A stretch of DNA of 64,000 nucleotides from Pseudomonas sp. GR 6-02 (GCF_001655615.1 NZ_CP011567.1:2737001-2801000); one strand, 5' to 3'; positions 42,942-51,912 are shown, counted from the stretch's first letter. The notes: generated by a model from the letters alone, not told the origin. Translations and numbers: made by a program.

Positions 42942-43847
42942 ATGTTCTTCAAGAAACATAAACAGCAGCAGGCGCTCACCGAGGCCTTGCAACTGGAACG
43001 GTTTACACAAGAAAAAAACCAAATCGTGCAACGTCTGCGGGTCGCCGAGGAGCTGTCCAAGGGCCAGGCCTGCCAATTGGAGCGCAGCGAGCAGGCGCTT
43101 GAAACGCTTCGCCAACAGCTGGAACAGACCCGGCTCCGCGAGCAGGCGCTGGAGGCCGAGTTAAGCCTGCACGTGCAGTTGTCCCACCAGCACCGGCAGG
43201 AGGAGCAGATCTGGGAATTGTTGCAGTCAACGCTGACCGAGGGTTGCTGGGACATCACCGTGGTCAACGGTGATGTGCAGGATCCAGCCAGTTGCATGCG
43301 GTTTTCCAGTCAGTTCCGCCTCCTCATGGGGTATGCCCCGCACGAGCTGCCCGACGGTTGGGATGCTCAAGTCAACATCACCCATGCTGACGATCTGCCG
43401 AAGATCATGGCGATCTTCGATCGGGAAATCCTCGCAACCCACGGCAGTGGTGAATACGTCTTTGAATACCGGATGCGCCACAAGACCCGAGGTTACATCT
43501 GGTGTCGCGAGCGTGGTCGCGCAGCCCGTGATGAGCAGGGCCGCTTGACCCGAGTGATCGGCGCGGTGCGCGACATTAGCGATGAGCGTTCAGCCGAGGC
43601 CACCCATCAACGAATGCTCGAGCAGAATCAGGCGACCTACGGCCAGATCGCGACGGTGGTAGGAGTCATTAAAGGCATCGCCGACCAGACCAACTTGCTG
43701 GCCTTGAACGCCGCCATCGAAGCGGCCAGGGCGGGGGAGGTCGGGCGCGGGTTTTCAGTGGTGGCCGATGAAGTGCGCAAACTGGCGGAAAATACCCGCC
43801 AGGCGACTCATCAGATTCAGACGATGTTGCATCAGCACAAACAGTAA
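42942..43847 (+). CDS. Short soluble chemoreceptor with coiled coil and PAS domain
   Basis: A 301-residue protein with no membrane helix. Residues about 5-85 are a Gln/Glu/Leu-rich coiled coil. About 95-215 form a PAS_3-type domain ([51 protein letters not shown]). The end carries only the tip of a methyl-accepting signalling domain ([50 protein letters not shown]). The methylation helices found in full receptors are missing. It may be a cytosolic sensor that joins receptor arrays, or a remnant. It is divergent from the LuxR gene and convergent with a porin gene. Confidence 0.85.
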   Translation: MFFKKHKQQQALTEALQLERFTQEKNQIVQRLRVAEELSKGQACQLERSEQALETLRQQLEQTRLREQALEAELSLHVQLSHQHRQEEQIWELLQSTLTEGCWDITVVNGDVQDPASCMRFSSQFRLLMGYAPHELPDGWDAQVNITHADDLPKIMAIFDREILATHGSGEYVFEYRMRHKTRGYIWCRERGRAARDEQGRLTRVIGAVRDISDERSAEATHQRMLEQNQATYGQIATVVGVIKGIADQTNLLALNAAIEAARAGEVGRGFSVVADEVRKLAENTRQATHQIQTMLHQHKQ

Positions 43848-43852
43848 ACCGC

Positions 43853-43881
43853 GTCAGGAGCTGCGCCAGGCAGCTCCTGAC
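43853..43881. terminator. Hairpin between convergent chemoreceptor and porin genes
   Basis: GTCAGGAGCTGC-GCCAG-GCAGCTCCTGAC is a perfect 12-pair stem lying between two convergent stops (43847 and 43887). It lacks a T-run, but its position supports a bidirectional terminator or transcript-end stabiliser. Confidence 0.7.
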
Positions 43882-43886
43882 ATGGA

Positions 43887-45215
43887 TTAGAAAGGCACGG
43901 CCACGGTCAGTTGGCTGTAGACATTGGTCCCGTTGCCACCAACCTGATTACCGCCGTTGCTTTCATCCTTTTCCGGCTTATACAGGCCCACCAACGGGGT
44001 GACGATCAGGTGCTCGTTCACCGCCCATTCGGCATACAGGTCCAGTTCACGACCATCGAGGTCCAGCGCATTGTTCTTGTGCAGGGTCTTGTAGTCGAAA
44101 AACAGCACGCCAACGGTCACTGGCTCCAGTGGTTTGACTTTGAGCGCCACATGCTGGATCGCGGTGTTGCTGTTGAACGGGCCCGAATAATTACCGGCCA
44201 CTTCGCCCTGGAACCAGGTGCCGTAGCCACGGTTGACACCGTTGAACATCGAATCCCAATCTTTGGAATAGCGGCTGTAACGGTACGTCAGGTCCGGCGA
44301 CCATGGCAGGTCGGCAAAGGTGTAGCCGGCTTCGGTGTACCAGGCTTTTTCCGGGCCGGCGTCCTTGTCCTGCCAGGCATATTCGAAGGAAAAGTGAGCG
44401 TTCTCTATTCCGGCATTGCCAGCGCCCCGCAGGCTATAAATGTTCATGCCTTCACGTTGCTTCTGGAAGTCGCTGGCATAACGATCATCGACGTCAATGC
44501 CGTGAATATACGTCAGCCCGAGGGTACCTGGCGCGGCGGTGTATTCCAGGGTGCTGGCGGCCATCTCGGTCTTGGCCTGGGCGCGGTTGTCCGACTTGAT
44601 CCACATCAGGCTGCCGTGCACGCCTTCCTTGCCGCCCAGGCGCAGGACGGCCGTTTCGTCGAATGCGTGGCGCGCCGCGAGATAATAGGCACCACCTCGG
44701 TTGAACTCACCATCCGCCACACCTTTACCCAGGTTCAGGCCGTCGTCGTTGATGATGAAACCGTCACCGAGAGTAATGACCTGGCGCCCAAACGACACAT
44801 CCACGCCATCCTTGCCAAGTACCGGGAACAGGTCGCCGGAACGCCAGCCGGCGAAGGCTTCATCAAACTTTGTGGTTCGTTCGGTACCGTCGGTGATGCC
44901 CGCCGCATCGCCATCGCCCCAGGTGCCGGAACTGACCAGATTGGCCGTGCCGTAGGCGCTGCCCAGGCCGCCGAGCGTTTGCTCGACACTCAAGCCATAC
45001 TTGATAAATCCTTCGCGCCAGCTAGACCCGCCTGTGGTGCCGTCATAGTTCTTGCGACTGTTGAACATCCCATAGACCGCGAGGAAGTTGCCCGTGACCT
45101 TGGTGTCGTTATCGGCATACAGCTCGTACGCCTGGGCCGACGAGTCGGCGATCAAGAGCGCGATACCCAGACCAACGGCCTTGGGCAGCGCTCGTGCTTT
45201 CAGTGTTTGCTCCAT
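43887..45215 (-). CDS. Outer-membrane channel, alginate-export-like beta-barrel porin
   Basis: A 442-residue exported protein. The signal segment VGLGIALLIADSSAQA precedes the mature YELYADNDTKVTGNFLAVYGMF. The body is barrel-like with GGLGSAYGTANLVSSGTWGDGDAAGI, SFGRQVITLGDGFIINDDGLNLG and a C-terminal SQLTVAVPF. It resembles the porin at 2518-3855. The leader AAAACAACAATG places an A-rich motif over the start codon. It lies alone between the chemoreceptor and the amine-permease operon; it may be an uptake channel for one of the aromatic amines or acids handled here, but this is only context. Confidence 0.75.
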   Translation of the reverse strand: MEQTLKARALPKAVGLGIALLIADSSAQAYELYADNDTKVTGNFLAVYGMFNSRKNYDGTTGGSSWREGFIKYGLSVEQTLGGLGSAYGTANLVSSGTWGDGDAAGITDGTERTTKFDEAFAGWRSGDLFPVLGKDGVDVSFGRQVITLGDGFIINDDGLNLGKGVADGEFNRGGAYYLAARHAFDETAVLRLGGKEGVHGSLMWIKSDNRAQAKTEMAASTLEYTAAPGTLGLTYIHGIDVDDRYASDFQKQREGMNIYSLRGAGNAGIENAHFSFEYAWQDKDAGPEKAWYTEAGYTFADLPWSPDLTYRYSRYSKDWDSMFNGVNRGYGTWFQGEVAGNYSGPFNSNTAIQHVALKVKPLEPVTVGVLFFDYKTLHKNNALDLDGRELDLYAEWAVNEHLIVTPLVGLYKPEKDESNGGNQVGGNGTNVYSQLTVAVPF

Positions 45216-45520
45216 TGTTGTTTTCCCCAGCTTTTGTTGGACAGTTCGATAGGTCGAGTGCGCATTAGGGCGACTGGAGGTGGGGGAAGTCTTTCACCTG
45301 CGTGCCAGGCATTTGATCCTGTCAGCCACGCGGTGAAGCATGGCAGGGAGCAACAAGACCGGCGGCAGACATGGGCAAGACGATCTGGGTGGCAGAGGAG
45401 CACAGTCACTCTGCACACGGCGCCGTTTCGCTCAGGGACTGGCTGGGGAGGGCTTTATCGCCGGCTCCTTGAACGGCTCGATACATCCACTATAAAAATC
45501 CGCTTTCGAGGATCTGCACT
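45216..45520. promoter_or_regulatory. Divergent region between porin and APC permease genes
   Basis: No gene is seen in 305 bases. A good sigma-70 promoter for the permease operon lies at its right end: TTGAAC (45469-45474), a 16-base spacer and TATAAA (45491-45496), 25 bases before the ATG. The rest holds no obvious repeat; a FeaR-type regulator site would be expected here but I cannot identify one. Confidence 0.55.
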
Positions 45521-47020
45521 ATGTCGATCAATGACAGACTCACCGAGCATTTGAACCGGGGCACGGTCGGTTTTCCCACTGCGCTCGCCAGTACCATTGG
45601 TCTGATCATGGCCAGCCCGGTGATTCTCACCGCGACCATGGGCTTTGGCATCGGCGGCAGCGCCTTCGCGGTGGCCATGCTGATTGCCGTGGTGATGATG
45701 TTGGCCCAGGCGACCACCTTCGCTGAAGCGGCATCGATCCTGCCGACTACCGGTTCGGTCTACGACTACATCAATTGCGGCATGGGCCGCTTCTTTGCTA
45801 TCACTGGCACGTTGTCGGCCTACCTGATCGTGCATGTGTTCGCAGGCACTGCCGAGACCATTCTTTCCGGGGTCATGGCCCTGGTGAACTTCGAGCACCT
45901 CAATACCTTGGCAGAATCTGCCGGTGGTTCCTGGTTGCTTGGGGTTGGGTTCGTCGTGGTGTTCGGGATTCTCAATGCCTTCGGCGTCAGCGCCTTCGGC
46001 AGGGCAGAGATCATTCTGACCTTCGGCATGTGGACCACGTTGATGGTGTTTGGCGTGTTGGGGTTGATCGCGGCGCCAGCGGTGCAACTGGATGGCTGGT
46101 TCGGTGTATCCCTTGTGGGTACTGACCTGATCACCATCCTGTCGCTGGTGGGCATGGCCATGTTCATGTTCGTCGGTTGTGAGTTCGTCACCCCTCTGGC
46201 GCCGGACTTGCGCCAATCGGCCAAGGTCATGCCCAAGGCGATGATTCTGGGGTTGTTGAGCGTTGCGTCGTGCATGTTCATCTATGGCGCGGCAATGAAG
46301 CGTCAAGTGGAGAACGTGTTGCTTGATGCCGCCGGTGGCGTGCATCTGCTCGATACACCGATGGCCATTCCAAAGTTCGCCGAGCAGGTGATGGGCAATA
46401 TCGGTCCGATGTGGCTGGGGATCGGCTTTCTGTTTGCCGGGGCGGCGACCATCAATACGCTGATGGCGGGTGTGCCGAGGATTCTTTACGGCATGGCAGT
46501 CGACGGCGCGTTGCCCAAGGTCTTCACCTACTTGCACCCACGCTTCAAGACGCCGCTGCTGTGCATTCTGGTGGCGATGCTGATTCCTTGCCTGCATGCG
46601 CTGTATCTGGGCGGTAACACTGACAACATCATGCATCTAGTGTTGGCCGCCGTTTGTGCCTGGAGTTTTGCCTATCTGCTGGTGACGCTGTCGGTGGTAA
46701 TGCTGCGCATCCGTCGTCCCGATCTGCCACGGGCCTATCGCTCGCCCTTCTTCCCGTTGCCACAGATCCTTTCCAGCGTCGGCATCCTGCTGGGCATGTG
46801 GTTTATCACGCCGCCCGGCATGAACCCCGCGGATATCTATGTCCCGTTCGCGGTGATGCTTGGTGGCACCGCGGTGTACGCGCTGTTCTGGACGTTAGTC
46901 GTACAGAAGGTCAATCCATTCAAGCCTGCTTCGGTGGAAGAAGTGCTGGCCAAGGAGTTCTCCAATGAACCGGGGCACCCCGACAACGGGTATATCGACC
47001 ATGCTGCAAAAACTGTCTGA
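45521..47020 (+). CDS. APC superfamily amino acid/amine permease
   Basis: A 499-residue inner-membrane transporter of the amino acid-polyamine-organocation superfamily with about twelve helices. The first helix region GFPTALASTIGLIMASPVILTATMGFGIGGS and the AEAASILPTTGSVYDYINCGMG segment are typical. The adjacent FeaR-like regulator, FAD amine oxidase and HPA degradation operon point to tyramine, dopamine or a related aromatic amine as substrate. A tyramine (Tyn) gene set with a membrane transporter is known from P. putida U; this may be its counterpart. It is followed by an overlapping DUF3156 gene. Confidence 0.85.
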   Translation: MSINDRLTEHLNRGTVGFPTALASTIGLIMASPVILTATMGFGIGGSAFAVAMLIAVVMMLAQATTFAEAASILPTTGSVYDYINCGMGRFFAITGTLSAYLIVHVFAGTAETILSGVMALVNFEHLNTLAESAGGSWLLGVGFVVVFGILNAFGVSAFGRAEIILTFGMWTTLMVFGVLGLIAAPAVQLDGWFGVSLVGTDLITILSLVGMAMFMFVGCEFVTPLAPDLRQSAKVMPKAMILGLLSVASCMFIYGAAMKRQVENVLLDAAGGVHLLDTPMAIPKFAEQVMGNIGPMWLGIGFLFAGAATINTLMAGVPRILYGMAVDGALPKVFTYLHPRFKTPLLCILVAMLIPCLHALYLGGNTDNIMHLVLAAVCAWSFAYLLVTLSVVMLRIRRPDLPRAYRSPFFPLPQILSSVGILLGMWFITPPGMNPADIYVPFAVMLGGTAVYALFWTLVVQKVNPFKPASVEEVLAKEFSNEPGHPDNGYIDHAAKTV

Positions 47021-47585
47021 GCTGTTCAGCGCCAGACGCGCCCCAGCCGGTTATCGACCTGGGGTGACGCTCGAGCACCTGCGGCGCAACCTCGGTCTGG
47101 CCAGTTTCGAGCAGACAGAGCCGACAGCGGCCCGGGCTTCGCTGGACGATGGCAGCCTGCAATTGGAGATCGTCGAGCGCACCGAGTCGCAGCTGTTGAT
47201 GCACCTGGTCATGACCGAGTTCGTGATCCGGGTGCCTGCCTCGACTGAGGGCGCGGCGAGCTTCGAACTGCACCATAGCGGGGCTGTTCGACGGACCGGG
47301 ATCCGCTGTCGGCAGCGTGCTGGAGATCCCGCGCTATTAGCCAGGTTGCAAGCCAGGTTGCAGGAAGACAGTGCGCTGCACCAGGCCTTGATGCCGTTGG
47401 ACTTCAAACGCTTGCGCATCGATCTGCAAGGGCATCAGTGGTGCGTACGGCTGGAGCATATGGGTGGCAGCGAGGTGGTCAACCGGATGCCGGCCTTTCG
47501 TCGCTACATCGCTTTGAGCCGTGATCAACGCACTTGGCTGCTTGAAGCGTTGACTGGATTGCAGCGCTTGTTGCGCACGCTTTGA
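46965..47585 (+). CDS. DUF3156 family protein
   Basis: A 206-residue protein of unknown function with no signal peptide or membrane helix. I recognise it only as the DUF3156 family, a small group commonly next to APC permeases in Pseudomonas. It starts 56 bases inside the permease gene: AAGGAG (46952-46957) lies seven bases before this ATG. A second ATG at 47001 would shorten the protein by 12 residues, but has a poorer ribosome site. The tight overlap suggests that it works with the permease, perhaps as a soluble modulator; no activity can be stated. Confidence 0.72.
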   Translation: MNRGTPTTGISTMLQKLSELFSARRAPAGYRPGVTLEHLRRNLGLASFEQTEPTAARASLDDGSLQLEIVERTESQLLMHLVMTEFVIRVPASTEGAASFELHHSGAVRRTGIRCRQRAGDPALLARLQARLQEDSALHQALMPLDFKRLRIDLQGHQWCVRLEHMGGSEVVNRMPAFRRYIALSRDQRTWLLEALTGLQRLLRTL

Positions 47586-47672
47586 TTCGCGATTTTTGGC
47601 ATCATTAGTGCTACCCACTTTGGCAGACACGTACTTGTTGCGCGCATATAGATAACATGTTAACTATTGTGC

Positions 47673-47700
47673 AACAAAAACAAAAAGCCATTGTGGAGAG
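47673..47700 (+). promoter_or_regulatory. A-rich Crc/Hfq-like motif and ribosome site before the feaR-like gene
   Basis: AACAAAAACAAAAAG (47673-47687) and GGAGAG (47695-47700) precede the ATG at 47705. Just upstream, ATAACATGTTAAC (47652-47664) contains a GTTAAC half-type element also seen at the hpa promoters. Confidence 0.55.
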
Positions 47701-47704
47701 CCCC

Positions 47705-48667
47705 ATGAGCATCCATCAGTCTATGCAAGATGGGTTGGAAACCTGGACCCGGGATCTGCGAGCAGCCTGTGGTCATTTCGACACAGAATTGGCCTACAAC
47801 CGTTCGCTGTTCATTGGCGAGGTTTCCGAGTGTTCCCGGGGCGGTCTGTCCTTGGCGAACTTGCGTACCAACGCAGGGCTTATCAAGCGCGACAAGCCCA
47901 ACGCCGATCACGACAACGAACAGGATTGCTTCCTGGTCAGCCAGCGCAGCGGTTACTGCCAGATCACCCAGTACGGACAGAGCATCCAGTTGGCTCCCGG
48001 GGACCTGCTGCTGATGGACTCGGCAGGTTCCATTGAAATCAGCCCATTCGGGCTGATCGAGCATGTCTCGGTCTCCTTGTCCCGCAACGAAGTGTGCAAA
48101 CAGCTTGGCAGCCAGTCCCGGACGTTCGGCAAGATTTCCTCGAGCAAGGCCTGTGGGCGGATGCTGCATGTGCTGGTGGATCAGCTGTGCAAGGACGCGT
48201 GGGTGGGCGAGGGCGCAGTCGGTGAGGGTGAGGCGTTGCAATCGGCTTTTGTATCGTTGCTGGGTTCGGCATTCGATCAGGATCAGGTGTCGGGGGATGA
48301 CGTTACTTCGTTGCAGGGCAACAACCTGCGCAGTTATGTGCAGAAAGTCATCGACGAGTCCCTGACCCAGCCGGGCTTGAGTCCCGTCGGGCTGGCCAAT
48401 CGATTGAACATTTCAGTGCGGCACTTGTATCGGTTATTTGAAGAGCAGGACGATAGCGTCTGTCGCTACATTCAACGGGCGCGGCTCAAGCGCAGCGCCG
48501 ATGACCTGACCAATCCGTTCTTGCGTAGCGAATCGATCACCTCCATCGCTTACAAGTGGGGTTTCACCGACTCGGCGCATTTCAGCCGCTCGTTCAAGAA
48601 GCAGTTCGAGCTGTCACCCAAGGATTTTCGTTCCAGTCATTTGCAGCAGGCGGTGGGGACGGCTTGA
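47705..48667 (+). CDS. feaR: FeaR-like AraC family regulator of aromatic amine catabolism
   Basis: A 320-residue regulator with an AraC_binding-like N-terminal half (QDCFLVSQRSGYCQITQYGQSIQLAPGDLLLMDSAGSIEIS) and two C-terminal helix-turn-helix motifs (SPVGLANRLNISVRHLYRLFEEQDDSVCRYIQRARLKRSADDL, then ESITSIAYKWGFTDSAHFSRSFKKQFELSPKDFR). These features match FeaR, the activator of tyramine/phenylethylamine oxidation in enterobacteria. The start at 47705 has a proper ribosome site; the upstream reading from 47657 does not. It lies between the permease pair and the oxidase cluster and probably activates both. The family call is firm; the effector is inferred. Confidence 0.8.
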   Translation: MSIHQSMQDGLETWTRDLRAACGHFDTELAYNRSLFIGEVSECSRGGLSLANLRTNAGLIKRDKPNADHDNEQDCFLVSQRSGYCQITQYGQSIQLAPGDLLLMDSAGSIEISPFGLIEHVSVSLSRNEVCKQLGSQSRTFGKISSSKACGRMLHVLVDQLCKDAWVGEGAVGEGEALQSAFVSLLGSAFDQDQVSGDDVTSLQGNNLRSYVQKVIDESLTQPGLSPVGLANRLNISVRHLYRLFEEQDDSVCRYIQRARLKRSADDLTNPFLRSESITSIAYKWGFTDSAHFSRSFKKQFELSPKDFRSSHLQQAVGTA

Positions 48668-48681
48668 CTCTCTGAATGAAA

Positions 48682-48705
48682 AAGGGGGCTTTTCAAAGCC
48701 CCCTT
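48682..48705. terminator. Bidirectional terminator between convergent feaR-like and SDR genes
   Basis: GGGGGCTTT-TC-AAAGCCCCC (48684-48703) with flanking AA and TT: a strong stem of at least nine pairs with A/T tracts on both sides, between convergent stops at 48667 and 48727. Confidence 0.85.
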
Positions 48706-48726
48706 CCAGCATGAAAAAACGCTATA

Positions 48727-49494
48727 TCAAACCTCTGGCAAGGTCGAGCCGCCATCGACCACCAGCGTCTGTCCGGTGATGTAAGTTGCCAGATCCGATG
48801 CTAGAAACAGCATGGCTCCGGCAATATCCGCCGCCTTGCCAAGCCGTCCCAGGGGCACTCGACTGGCGATATTTTCGTTCAGTTGGTCGTCCCCCAGATT
48901 GCCCATGGCTGGCGTCGCGATCATGCCCGGCTCGACGCCATTGACCCGCACGTTGTGTCCGGCCAGTTCCAGTGCCGCGTTGCGGATGAAACCGTTGACC
49001 CCGGCTTTTGATGCCGCGTAATGGCTCAGCCCCGGATAAGCCACTTTTGGGCCGGTAACTGACGAAGTGACCAGCACACAACCACCGCCCTGACGGTGAA
49101 ACATCGGCAAGGCCGCCTGGGTCAGCCAGAACAATGCCGAGAGATTGACCGCCAGGGTGCGCTCGAGAATGGATGGCGTGATGTCGGCAAACGGTGTCAG
49201 CGGAAAATACCCGGCGTTGTGCACCAGAATATCGAGCCGACCCCAGCGTTGCTCCAGTGCCCGGACCATCTCGAACACTGCCGTGGCATCGGCCAGATCG
49301 ACGCCCACAGCTTCGACCTGACACGTCTGCCCGGACAATTCGCTGGCCAGTGCCTGAGCCTGTGACAGTTGCAGGTCGGCGATTACCACTCGCGCACCGC
49401 GCCAGGCGAAGGCTTCGACGATCGCCCGGCCAATGCCTTGGGCGCCGCCGGTCACCAGTACGGTTTTACCGCTGAAATCCAGGTCATCAGGCAT
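48727..49494 (-). CDS. Short-chain dehydrogenase/reductase (first of a pair)
   Basis: A 255-residue classical SDR: cofactor motif TGGAQGIGRA, NAG in ILVHNAGYF, catalytic Ser in VTSSVTG and YAASK. The substrate is unknown. It ends a minus-strand operon of FAD oxidase, cupin, LuxR, MoaF, SDR and SDR. Its ATG overlaps the stop of the preceding SDR gene by eight bases, the same spacing as that gene with moaF, so the three are translationally coupled. In a tyramine/dopamine pathway it could act on the aldehyde or on a side-chain hydroxyl (octopamine-like amines), but no specific function can be assigned. The long in-frame upstream extension is rejected. Confidence 0.82.
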   Translation of the reverse strand: MPDDLDFSGKTVLVTGGAQGIGRAIVEAFAWRGARVVIADLQLSQAQALASELSGQTCQVEAVGVDLADATAVFEMVRALEQRWGRLDILVHNAGYFPLTPFADITPSILERTLAVNLSALFWLTQAALPMFHRQGGGCVLVTSSVTGPKVAYPGLSHYAASKAGVNGFIRNAALELAGHNVRVNGVEPGMIATPAMGNLGDDQLNENIASRVPLGRLGKAADIAGAMLFLASDLATYITGQTLVVDGGSTLPEV

Positions 49495-50287
49495 GAGACG
49501 GCTCCATGTGGGTGTAGGCCAGGGTCGGCACATCGACGATGCTCGAGCCGCCGTCGGCCACCACGGTTGCGCCCGTGATAATCGACGCTTCGCTAGAGGC
49601 CAGGAAGCGGCAAACCCTGGCCATTTCCTCGGCGCTGGCCGGTCGTCGCAACGGCACGTCGGCGCAGACCCGGTCATAGGCTTGCTGCAGCGTTTCGCCA
49701 TAAAAATCCATCAGCGGCTGCATCTCCTGATCGGCCATGGGCGTGCGCACCCAGCCCGGGCAGACGGCGTTCACTCGTACACCGCGCGGGCCGTAATCTC
49801 TGGCCAGCGAACGATTGAGGCCGAGCAGCGCATGCTTGGCGGTGGTGTAGCCGCAGACTTCGGGGCCCGCCGCCAGTGAGGCAATGGACCCGATCAGCAC
49901 GATGTTGCCGGTACTTTCCAGCAGCAGAGGCAGGCAGGCCCGGGCACTGTAGAAGGCACTGTCCAGGTTGCTGCGCAACGCCGCTTCCCAGGTTTGCGGG
50001 CTGGTGTCGGTGGCGCTGCCCAGGCCAAGGCCGCCGGCACAGGCCAGCAGTACATCAAGGCGCCCGTAGCGCTGACGAATCTGTGCCACGAATCCTGCCC
50101 AGGCGTCCGGGCAGGCGGCATCGCCGACCAAAACCAGCCCGCCGGTCTCCCGGGCAATTTGCTCCAGGGGCTCGCGGCGGCGGCCGATCAACACCAGACT
50201 GGCGCCTTCGGCTGCATACAGCCGGGCACAGGCAGCACCGATGCCCGTCCCGGCACCGGTGATTGCAACGATACGTGGCTCAGGCAT
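49487..50287 (-). CDS. Short-chain dehydrogenase/reductase (second of a pair)
   Basis: A 266-residue classical SDR: TGAGTGIGAACA near the N-terminus, LLACAGGLG, LIGSIASLAAGPEVCGYTTAKHA with the Ser and Tyr-Lys catalytic residues, and a C-terminal ITGATVVADGGSS. It is distantly related to its neighbour. The start MPEPRIVAITG is chosen; it overlaps the moaF stop by eight bases (ATGCCTGA), and its own stop overlaps the next start in the same way. The paired SDRs with MoaF and an FAD oxidase suggest a multi-step modification of an aromatic amine. The substrate is unknown. Confidence 0.82.
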   Translation of the reverse strand: MPEPRIVAITGAGTGIGAACARLYAAEGASLVLIGRRREPLEQIARETGGLVLVGDAACPDAWAGFVAQIRQRYGRLDVLLACAGGLGLGSATDTSPQTWEAALRSNLDSAFYSARACLPLLLESTGNIVLIGSIASLAAGPEVCGYTTAKHALLGLNRSLARDYGPRGVRVNAVCPGWVRTPMADQEMQPLMDFYGETLQQAYDRVCADVPLRRPASAEEMARVCRFLASSEASIITGATVVADGGSSIVDVPTLAYTHMEPSHA

Positions 50288-51101
50288 TGGGATACTCCGT
50301 CCGGTTGAGAACCTGGCAGTAAGAGCTGACCGGAAAGTTCGACAGTTCATCGAAGGACGACCCGGCATAACCGAAGATCTTGCCGTCGCTGCGGTGCTGT
50401 TGCAGGTCGATCAGCACCAGGCCGAGGGTCGGGATGATCTTCTCGCGCCAGACGAACAGGTACAGCTGATCGGCGATCTTGTAGTAGTGACAACGGTCGG
50501 TGTCGCACAGGCCTTGCTCGACGCCCTTGAGGCACTGCCAGGAATAGAACTGATCGTTGAGGTAGATGTGTTCGTAGACTTCACTTGGGCTGTAGCGATA
50601 CAGGTTGCGCAGGCCGCTCAGTTCGCTGGTCGGTGCGTGAGGGCATTGGCCTTCCTGCCACGGACGATCAAGGCTGCCATGCAAAAACTCGACTTCGACC
50701 GAGGTCAGGTGCTTGCCCGCCAGCGCACGGCTGTAGAGGCCTTCACGGGTTTGATCCTGGGTCGGCATGCGGCCGATCACGGCGGTGAATGCAGCGCTAA
50801 CGGTGTCGAGCACCAGGCTGATCGACCAGGCTTGACCACCTTCGTGCTTGATGAAGTCCACCAGGTACAGACCTGGACGCACTGAGGTGGCTCGATAGTT
50901 TGCAGTGCCCGTGGAGTGCCCATCGGCAGCGGTCCAGGATAGGACTTCGGTGTCGAAACGATGTTCGATCTGCCAGCCATTGGCGAAGTTCAGCGTGAAG
51001 GCCTTGCCGTTCAGGTCGGCCAGGTTCGGCAGGATGAAGGCTTCAGGGGCGAAGCCGTCGGCCAGGGCGCCAACGGTGATCCAGTCGGATGATGTTGTCA
51101 T
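50280..51101 (-). CDS. moaF: MoaF family protein (monoamine-regulon type)
   Basis: A 273-residue cytosolic protein with the two-part layout of MoaF: an N-terminal lipocalin-like beta domain (LNGKAFTLNFANGWQIEHRF, YLVDFIKHEGGQAWSISLVLD) and a related C-terminal domain (YEHIYLNDQFYSWQCLKGVEQGLCDTDRCHYYKIADQLYLFVWREKIIPTLGLVLIDL). MoaF was named in the Klebsiella monoamine (tyramine) oxidase regulon; it is not a molybdenum-cofactor enzyme in this setting. Its biochemical role is unsettled, possibly binding of an aromatic amine or its product. The start MTTSSDW has GGAG eight bases upstream. The operon context supports an amine-catabolism role. Confidence 0.8.
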   Translation of the reverse strand: MTTSSDWITVGALADGFAPEAFILPNLADLNGKAFTLNFANGWQIEHRFDTEVLSWTAADGHSTGTANYRATSVRPGLYLVDFIKHEGGQAWSISLVLDTVSAAFTAVIGRMPTQDQTREGLYSRALAGKHLTSVEVEFLHGSLDRPWQEGQCPHAPTSELSGLRNLYRYSPSEVYEHIYLNDQFYSWQCLKGVEQGLCDTDRCHYYKIADQLYLFVWREKIIPTLGLVLIDLQQHRSDGKIFGYAGSSFDELSNFPVSSYCQVLNRTEYPNA

Positions 51102-51194
51102 TGCAATGCTCCAGTTGAGTGAAATAACAATCTGGAGCATGCGGTTCGCAAACAAGCTCGCCTATCAACCGGATGGTTGAGCCGGGCTAAAAAA

Positions 51195-51860
51195 TCAGAG
51201 CTGGAGAAACAGGGTTCCGACCAGCTCGGTGCGGCTGCTGACGCCGGTCTTGCGAAACAGGTTGATCAGGTGGGTCTTGATGGTCGGCAGACCGACTTTC
51301 AGTTCCAGGGCCAGTTGCTTGTTGCTGGCGCCCTGGCGCAGTAACAACGCGATCTGCCGCTCCTTGGGCGTCAGGCCGGTCAGCGGATCTTCGCAGGGCT
51401 GTATGTTCGCGACGGCGAGTTGCAGCAGGGACTGCAAGGCATTGAGCTGGGCCAGTTGGTCGGTGGTGAAGGCGCCTTGTTCGGCGGTGCGTAACATCGA
51501 GATCGCGGCCTGAGGCTGGCCGGCGCGATGGGCGAGGATTTCCACCACATCGACAATGCCATAGCGCTGCAGAAAGTCCCGATAGCGCCGACTGTCCCGT
51601 GTCGGCTGTCGGGCCATGGCAAAACCCAGAGGCACCACGGCTCGCCCGCTGGACAGGCAATTTCGCGGTTGCAAAGGGTCGAACCGACGGTAGTTGTCCA
51701 GATAGTCGCGATGCATCTCATCGCTCATGCAATGCAGCCGGAAGTCACGGGCTTGCAGTTGCCGGTCGACACAGTAGAACGCCGCCTGACTGGCAGGTAC
51801 GAGTTGAGTGAAAGCTTGCAGGCAATGGCCGGCGATTTCCTGGGTGGGGAGGGCATTCAT
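51195..51860 (-). CDS. LuxR family transcriptional regulator within the amine cluster
   Basis: A 221-residue protein with a C-terminal LuxR helix-turn-helix (LTGLTPKERQIALLLRQGASNKQLALELKVGLPTIKTHLINLFRKTGVSSRTEL). The N-terminal part (FYCVDRQLQARDFRLHCMSDEMHRDYLDNYRRFDPL) looks like a PAS/GAF-type sensor seen in Pseudomonas solo LuxR regulators. It lies in the middle of the oxidase-SDR gene set, on the same strand, between the cupin and moaF genes, so the cluster has two regulators (this and the FeaR-like protein). No homoserine-lactone signature is evident. Confidence 0.83.
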   Translation of the reverse strand: MNALPTQEIAGHCLQAFTQLVPASQAAFYCVDRQLQARDFRLHCMSDEMHRDYLDNYRRFDPLQPRNCLSSGRAVVPLGFAMARQPTRDSRRYRDFLQRYGIVDVVEILAHRAGQPQAAISMLRTAEQGAFTTDQLAQLNALQSLLQLAVANIQPCEDPLTGLTPKERQIALLLRQGASNKQLALELKVGLPTIKTHLINLFRKTGVSSRTELVGTLFLQL

Positions 51861-51912
51861 GTTCGGTACCTCGCCAAGGGGCTACCGGCTGTTCGCCGGC
51901 AACCCGAATCGG

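Noticed and set aside
43911..45554. 547-codon open frame on the plus strand opposite the porin gene
   Set aside because: Antisense to a gene with a signal peptide and barrel features; the translation has no recognisable family and runs over the permease promoter and start.
51160..51196. Hairpin TCAACC...GGTTGA downstream of the small LuxR gene
   Set aside because: Short stem and no T-run in the direction of transcription; too weak to call a terminator.
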